A DNA stretch of 64,000 nucleotides from DASSQJ01 sp963726295 (lineage in GTDB: Bacteria > Actinomycetota > Actinomycetes > Actinomycetales > Dermatophilaceae): NCBI GenBank assembly GCA_963726295.1, contig CAVSBW010000001.1, forward strand, positions 310,001 through 374,000. The letters are read 5' to 3'. Position numbers and translations under genes: made by a program. Shown piece by piece: positions 60,586 to 64,000 of this stretch. The notes under the pieces are model-generated. The model did no database searches. It had not been told where the DNA came from and saw nothing but the letters and a program-made list of their open reading frames with translations. Position 1 is the stretch's first letter. Each line of letters opens with the position of its first letter.

Positions 60586-62383
60586 CCGGGCCGGCTGCTG
60601 AGGCTGCTCCTGTACCGGTACAGCAGAAGCGAGGGCGCGGGCGGCCGCGAGGAGCCCGATATGGGAGAACGCTTGCGGGTAGTTGCCGACCATCCGCTGG
60701 TGCCTGACGCCGTACTCCTCGGCCAGCAGCCCCACGTCGTTGCTGACCGCGAGCGCACGTTCGAACACCGTACTGGCTCGATCCCGGTCGCCGCGCTGGG
60801 CCAGCGCCTCCACCAGCCAGAAGGTGCACAGCAGGAAGGCACCTTCGTCGCCGGCCAGACCGTCGGTGGAGTCTCCGTCCGTGCGATACCTCAACACCAG
60901 GCCGTCCTGCGTCAGCGTGCCGGCAATGGCATCGATGGTCGCCGCCACGCGCGAATCGTCGGCGGGCAGAAAGCCGACGAGTGGCATGAGCAGGAGGCTG
61001 GCATCGAGCTCTTGGCTGCCGTAGTGCTGGACGAAGGTGCCGAGGTGCGCGTTGAACCCGTTGGCGCACACGTCGGCGTGCACCTCGTCGGCCAATCGTC
61101 GGAACCGGGTGGCGTCGCCGGGGAGGCCGTGCTCCTCGACTCCGCGGGCGGCGCGGTCGAACGCGACCCAGGCCATGACCTTGGAGTGGGTGAAGTGGCG
61201 TCGCGGGCCGCGGACCTCCCAGATGCCCTCGTCGGGCTCGCGCCAGTGGTCGGCGACGAACTCCACGAGCTCGAGCTGCAGGGCCCAAGCGGTGTCGTCG
61301 GGAGCCATTCCCATCAGCCGGGCCTGGTGGATGGCGTCCATGACCTCGCCGTAGACGTCGAGCTGGAACTGCTCGGCGGCGCCGTTGCCGATCCGCACCG
61401 GACTGCTTGCCTCGTAACCGTCCAACCAGGACAGCTGGTGCTCGGGCAGCCATCGCTCACCGTCGATGCCGTACATGATCTGCAGCTGGGCAGGGTCGCC
61501 GGCAACAGCCCGCAGCAGCCAGTCGCGCCACGCCATGGCCTCGGAGAGACACCCGTTCTGAGCCAGCGCCAGGATGGTGAGGCTGGCATCGCTGAGCCAG
61601 CAGAAGCGGTAGTCCCAGTTCCTGGAGCCGCCGATCTCCTCGGGCAGGGAGGTCGTGGGCGAGGCGACCACGCCGCCGGACGGCTCGTAGATCATCGCCT
61701 TCAGCGCGACCAGGGAGCCGAGAACCGCATCGCTCCAGGGGCCGTCGGGGACGTTACGGGTGCTCCACGCGAGCCACTCCGTCTCGGTGCGGTGGAGCTC
61801 CTCGTCGGCGTCGTAGGCGTCCGGTGCTGGCTCTGTGGAGCTGTGCCAGGCAAGCACGAACGGGACGCGCTCACCGGCAGCGACGGTGAACCGCGCTGCG
61901 GTGTGCTGGTTCTCGCCCCGGAGCGGAACCGGCCCCGCCACCGTGACCGTGTTCGGCCCCGCCACCGCGCTGATACCTTCATCGGTACGTCGTACCCACG
62001 GGACCGACCGGCCGTAGTCGAACCGGAGCCGCAACGTCAGGTTCATCGCGACCCGCCCCTCGATGCCCTCGACGATGCGGATCAGGGTCGGGTTCCCGTG
62101 CCGGTGTGGCATGAAGTCGACCAACCCGCACCGCACCGTCGGCGGTGCGCAGGTCCGTCTCCAACACCAAGGTGCCGCGGCGGTACCGACGGCCTACCTC
62201 CAGCACGGCGACCTGAGGCGCAATCGTCCAGTGGCCGTTCTCCTCAGTCCCGAGGAGCGAGGCGAAACAGGCGCCGGAGTCGAAGCGGGGAAGGCACAGC
62301 CAGTCGATGGCACCGTCGGAGGCGACGAGCGCGGCGGTGTGGCCGTCGCCGATCATGGCGTAGTCCTCGAGCCTCTTCGACAT
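60571..62383 (-). pseudogene. Glycoside hydrolase family 15 (glucoamylase/trehalase-like), one frameshift
   Basis: About 600 codons. From ATG 62383 the N-terminal domain starts normally (MIGDGHTAALVASDGAIDWLC, in pieces), then a one-base change near 62125 shifts the frame just before the conserved VDFMPHR. The rest is uninterrupted and contains the (alpha/alpha)6 barrel with the catalytic-acid region GSRNWDYRFCWLSDAS and a late SHIGLLAAA. Relatives hydrolyse trehalose or alpha-glucans. Its stop overlaps the IS481 remnant. Restoring one base would give a full-length enzyme. Confidence 0.82.
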
Positions 62384-62610
62384 TTGGCGCCTCTCAGGTC
62401 TTGACTACAGGATGACCGCGACGACTGGTACGGCCCAGAGCCCCAGCGCCAGCATCGTCGGGACCGCGGGGACACTGCGCCGGTGGCGCGGAAGGAACGA
62501 GAACAACCGCGAGGTCTGGATCATGGCGGCCACGGGCGGGGGGTGCCTTTCCAAGTGTCGCGAAGAGCGAGCTGGGCCGGGCCCGAATCACCATGGCGGC
62601 CATGTTCACC

Positions 62611-63165
62611 TCAGCTGCCGGTCCGCCAGCGACGCAGTCGTACGAGCGCGCGGCGGCCCGCGGTGGTGTGCGGCGCCCCGAGCTGGGTGCGGGCGTCGGC
62701 GATGGCCGCGTTCCACGGCCGTCGTTGAAGGTCGGGTACGGGTGGATGACGCCCGCGAGGTCCCGGGTGCGTAGTCCGAGCTTGACCGCCATGGTCAGCT
62801 CGCCGAGTGGCTCCCCGGCCCGCGGGCCCACGAGGGTGGCACCCAGGATCCGGCCGCGACGGTTCACGACGAGGCGTGAGAACCCAAGCTGGCGTCGCCC
62901 TCGGCCACGGCGCGGTCTACGTGGTGTGCTCCCAGTTCAGAACCCGCAACCCGGGCGAGACCGGTCCGGCGGGCAGGCCCACGGCGGCGACCTCCGGGTC
63001 GGTGAACGTCACGCGGGGGACGGCCGTGAGCTGGATCTTGCGTGACACGCCCAGGATGGCGTTGCTCGCCGCGAGGCTGCCGTGGACGCCGGCCACATGA
63101 GTGAACTGCGGGTGACCGGCCGCACTCGGCCCGCAACCGGGTGGTACGTCGGGAGCGGCCCGCAC
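62611..63165 (-). pseudogene. Mercuric-reductase/dihydrolipoyl-dehydrogenase-like flavoprotein, C-terminal remnant
   Basis: The minus strand keeps only the last third of the family: GHPQFTHVAGVHGSLAASNA, VTFTDPEVAAVGL, then in a second frame VDRAVAEGDAS, in a third FSRLVVNRRGRILGATLVGP and IHPYPTF, and in a fourth WNAAIADARTQLGAP to a stop at 62611. The FAD and CxxxxC domains are gone. At least three frameshifts show old decay. Confidence 0.75.
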
Positions 63166-63549
63166 CGCGGGCAGGGACTCGGTGAACGATCCCTGCGGGC
63201 AGGCCTACTCCCGGGCACCGCCACCGCCGTGTCCGACCAGGTGTGGCCCGTCCGGGCGAGTGTTCCTCCGCGTGGCGCGGGGTGCAGTGCCATGAGGAGA
63301 CCTCTCGTCATGCTCGGAGCGGACGACCGGCGACTGGCACCAGTCGACCACCTCTTCGTGGGTGATGTCCGCGGCGCGACCCCCCGCGAGACCTCCCGAG
63401 CCCCCTGCTCAGGGCCTTTCGCGAGCCATCGCCCTCGATCGTCTTCCGGGTCGCGGCGTCGAACCCTCGTTCGGAACATGACCTGCCGCCTCGGATGGCG
63501 CAGACTCGGATGGCGCAGAGTGGTGCCACCGACCACACGTGGAGGATGC
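63166..63549. other. Gene-free 384-bp stretch
   Basis: No supported gene or strong hairpin. The bases before 63550 contain a tandem pair of 'cggatggcgcaga' (63493 and 63508) and the GGAGG ribosome site of the next gene. Confidence 0.4.
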
Positions 63550-64000
63550 ATGAGCTACACCCCCGACTCCGTCCCGGACCTCACCGGCAGGACGGTGGTG
63601 GTGACCGGCGCCAACGGCGGCCTCGGCCTGCAGACGTCGAAGGTACTCGCCGCCAAGGGCGCACACGTCGTCATGGCGGCGCGCGACCAGGAGAAGGCCG
63701 CGCGAGCCGTCGAAGGGATCACCGCGCAGACCCCCGACGCGGCGCTCGAGTTGGTGGAGCTGGACCTCGCCTCGCAGGCATCCGTCCGGGCGGCGGCGGA
63801 GCAGATCCTCGCGCACCACGAGCGGGTCGACATCCTCGTCAACAACGCAGGCGTCATGGCGGTGCCAGAGCGACGGACCGGCGACGGCTACGAGATGCAG
63901 CTCGGCGTGAACCACCTCGGTCACTGGACCCTCACCGCCCTCCTCATGCCGGCGCTGCTCGCCGCCCCGTCCGCCCGCGTCGTCAGCGTCACGTCCACCG
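63550..64000 (+). CDS. Short-chain dehydrogenase/reductase, N-terminal part
   Basis: The first 150 residues of an SDR of the retinol-dehydrogenase/oxidoreductase type: VVTGANGGLGLQTSKVLA, LDLASQASVRAAAEQ, LVNNAGVMAVPE and MQLGVNHLGHWTL. The window ends at the catalytic Ser region (RVVSVTST); the Tyr/Lys pair lies outside. GGAGG lies five bases before the ATG. It is unrelated in detail to the SDR at 58405. Confidence 0.88.
   Translation, partial: MSYTPDSVPDLTGRTVVVTGANGGLGLQTSKVLAAKGAHVVMAARDQEKAARAVEGITAQTPDAALELVELDLASQASVRAAAEQILAHHERVDILVNNAGVMAVPERRTGDGYEMQLGVNHLGHWTLTALLMPALLAAPSARVVSVTST

Noticed and set aside
1..64000. tRNA, rRNA or riboswitch genes
   Set aside because: I looked for cloverleaf-like ends and conserved loops in the gaps and saw none; a covariance-model search would settle this.

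Overview
This 64 kb window is high-GC bacterial chromosome, most likely from an actinobacterium of the Micrococcales (Intrasporangiaceae-like). The taxonomic call is inference. It rests on the actinobacterial fused 2-oxoglutarate decarboxylase/dehydrogenase (kgd) next to a DUF6104-type small gene, the nickel superoxide dismutase pair sodX-sodN, LMW-phosphatase-type arsenate reductases of the kind that use mycothiol, frequent GTG starts, and strong G/C third-position bias.

Left part (about 0.9-37.3 kb) is dense and essentially intact. It holds a six-gene peptide/nickel-type ABC uptake operon (924-7565, minus strand) facing an OmpR/HAMP-kinase two-component system. After that come a Rieske protein, an IS481/integrase scar and sodX-sodN. 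Next are a malic enzyme, a low-molecular-weight phosphatase and the complete dTDP-rhamnose set: rfbC and rfbA on one strand, rfbB and rfbD on the other. The run continues with an oxidoreductase, hydrolases, kgd, a two-gene ABC exporter, a tandem CNNM/CorC pair, a WYL regulator, DoxX and a GAF regulator divergent from an NTF2-FMO monooxygenase. It ends with an L,D-transpeptidase followed by a perfect hairpin terminator. Most adjacent genes on the same strand overlap by 1-4 bases, so several operons look translationally coupled.

Right part (about 37.3-64 kb) is accessory and visibly decaying. A short alanyl-tRNA-synthetase paralogue, a GMC oxidoreductase, a GH15 glucoamylase, a mercuric-reductase-like flavoprotein, a small membrane protein and a helix-turn-helix gene all carry frameshifts or truncations. 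Between them lie intact modules. One is a same-strand run at 46-51 kb: truncated ABC ATPase, DUF6544-like protein, zinc ribbon, CPBP protease, MFS carrier and a bactofilin-like membrane protein. Another is an arsenic locus made of an ArsR-phosphatase fusion, an aquaglyceroporin and two arsenate reductases. A third is an SDR/HxlR pair with a palindromic operator. The window ends inside a second SDR gene.

Mobile DNA marks the borders. There are IS3 fragments at the left edge, an IS481 5' end joined to a tyrosine-recombinase 3' end at 10.9-11.4 kb, an IS481 3' remnant at 60.4 kb, and a nested transposon at 51,385-54,563. In the nest, an ISL3-family element with an 8-bp target duplication is interrupted by an IS1634-family element flanked by a 24-bp direct repeat. 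I saw no tRNA, rRNA or CRISPR array.
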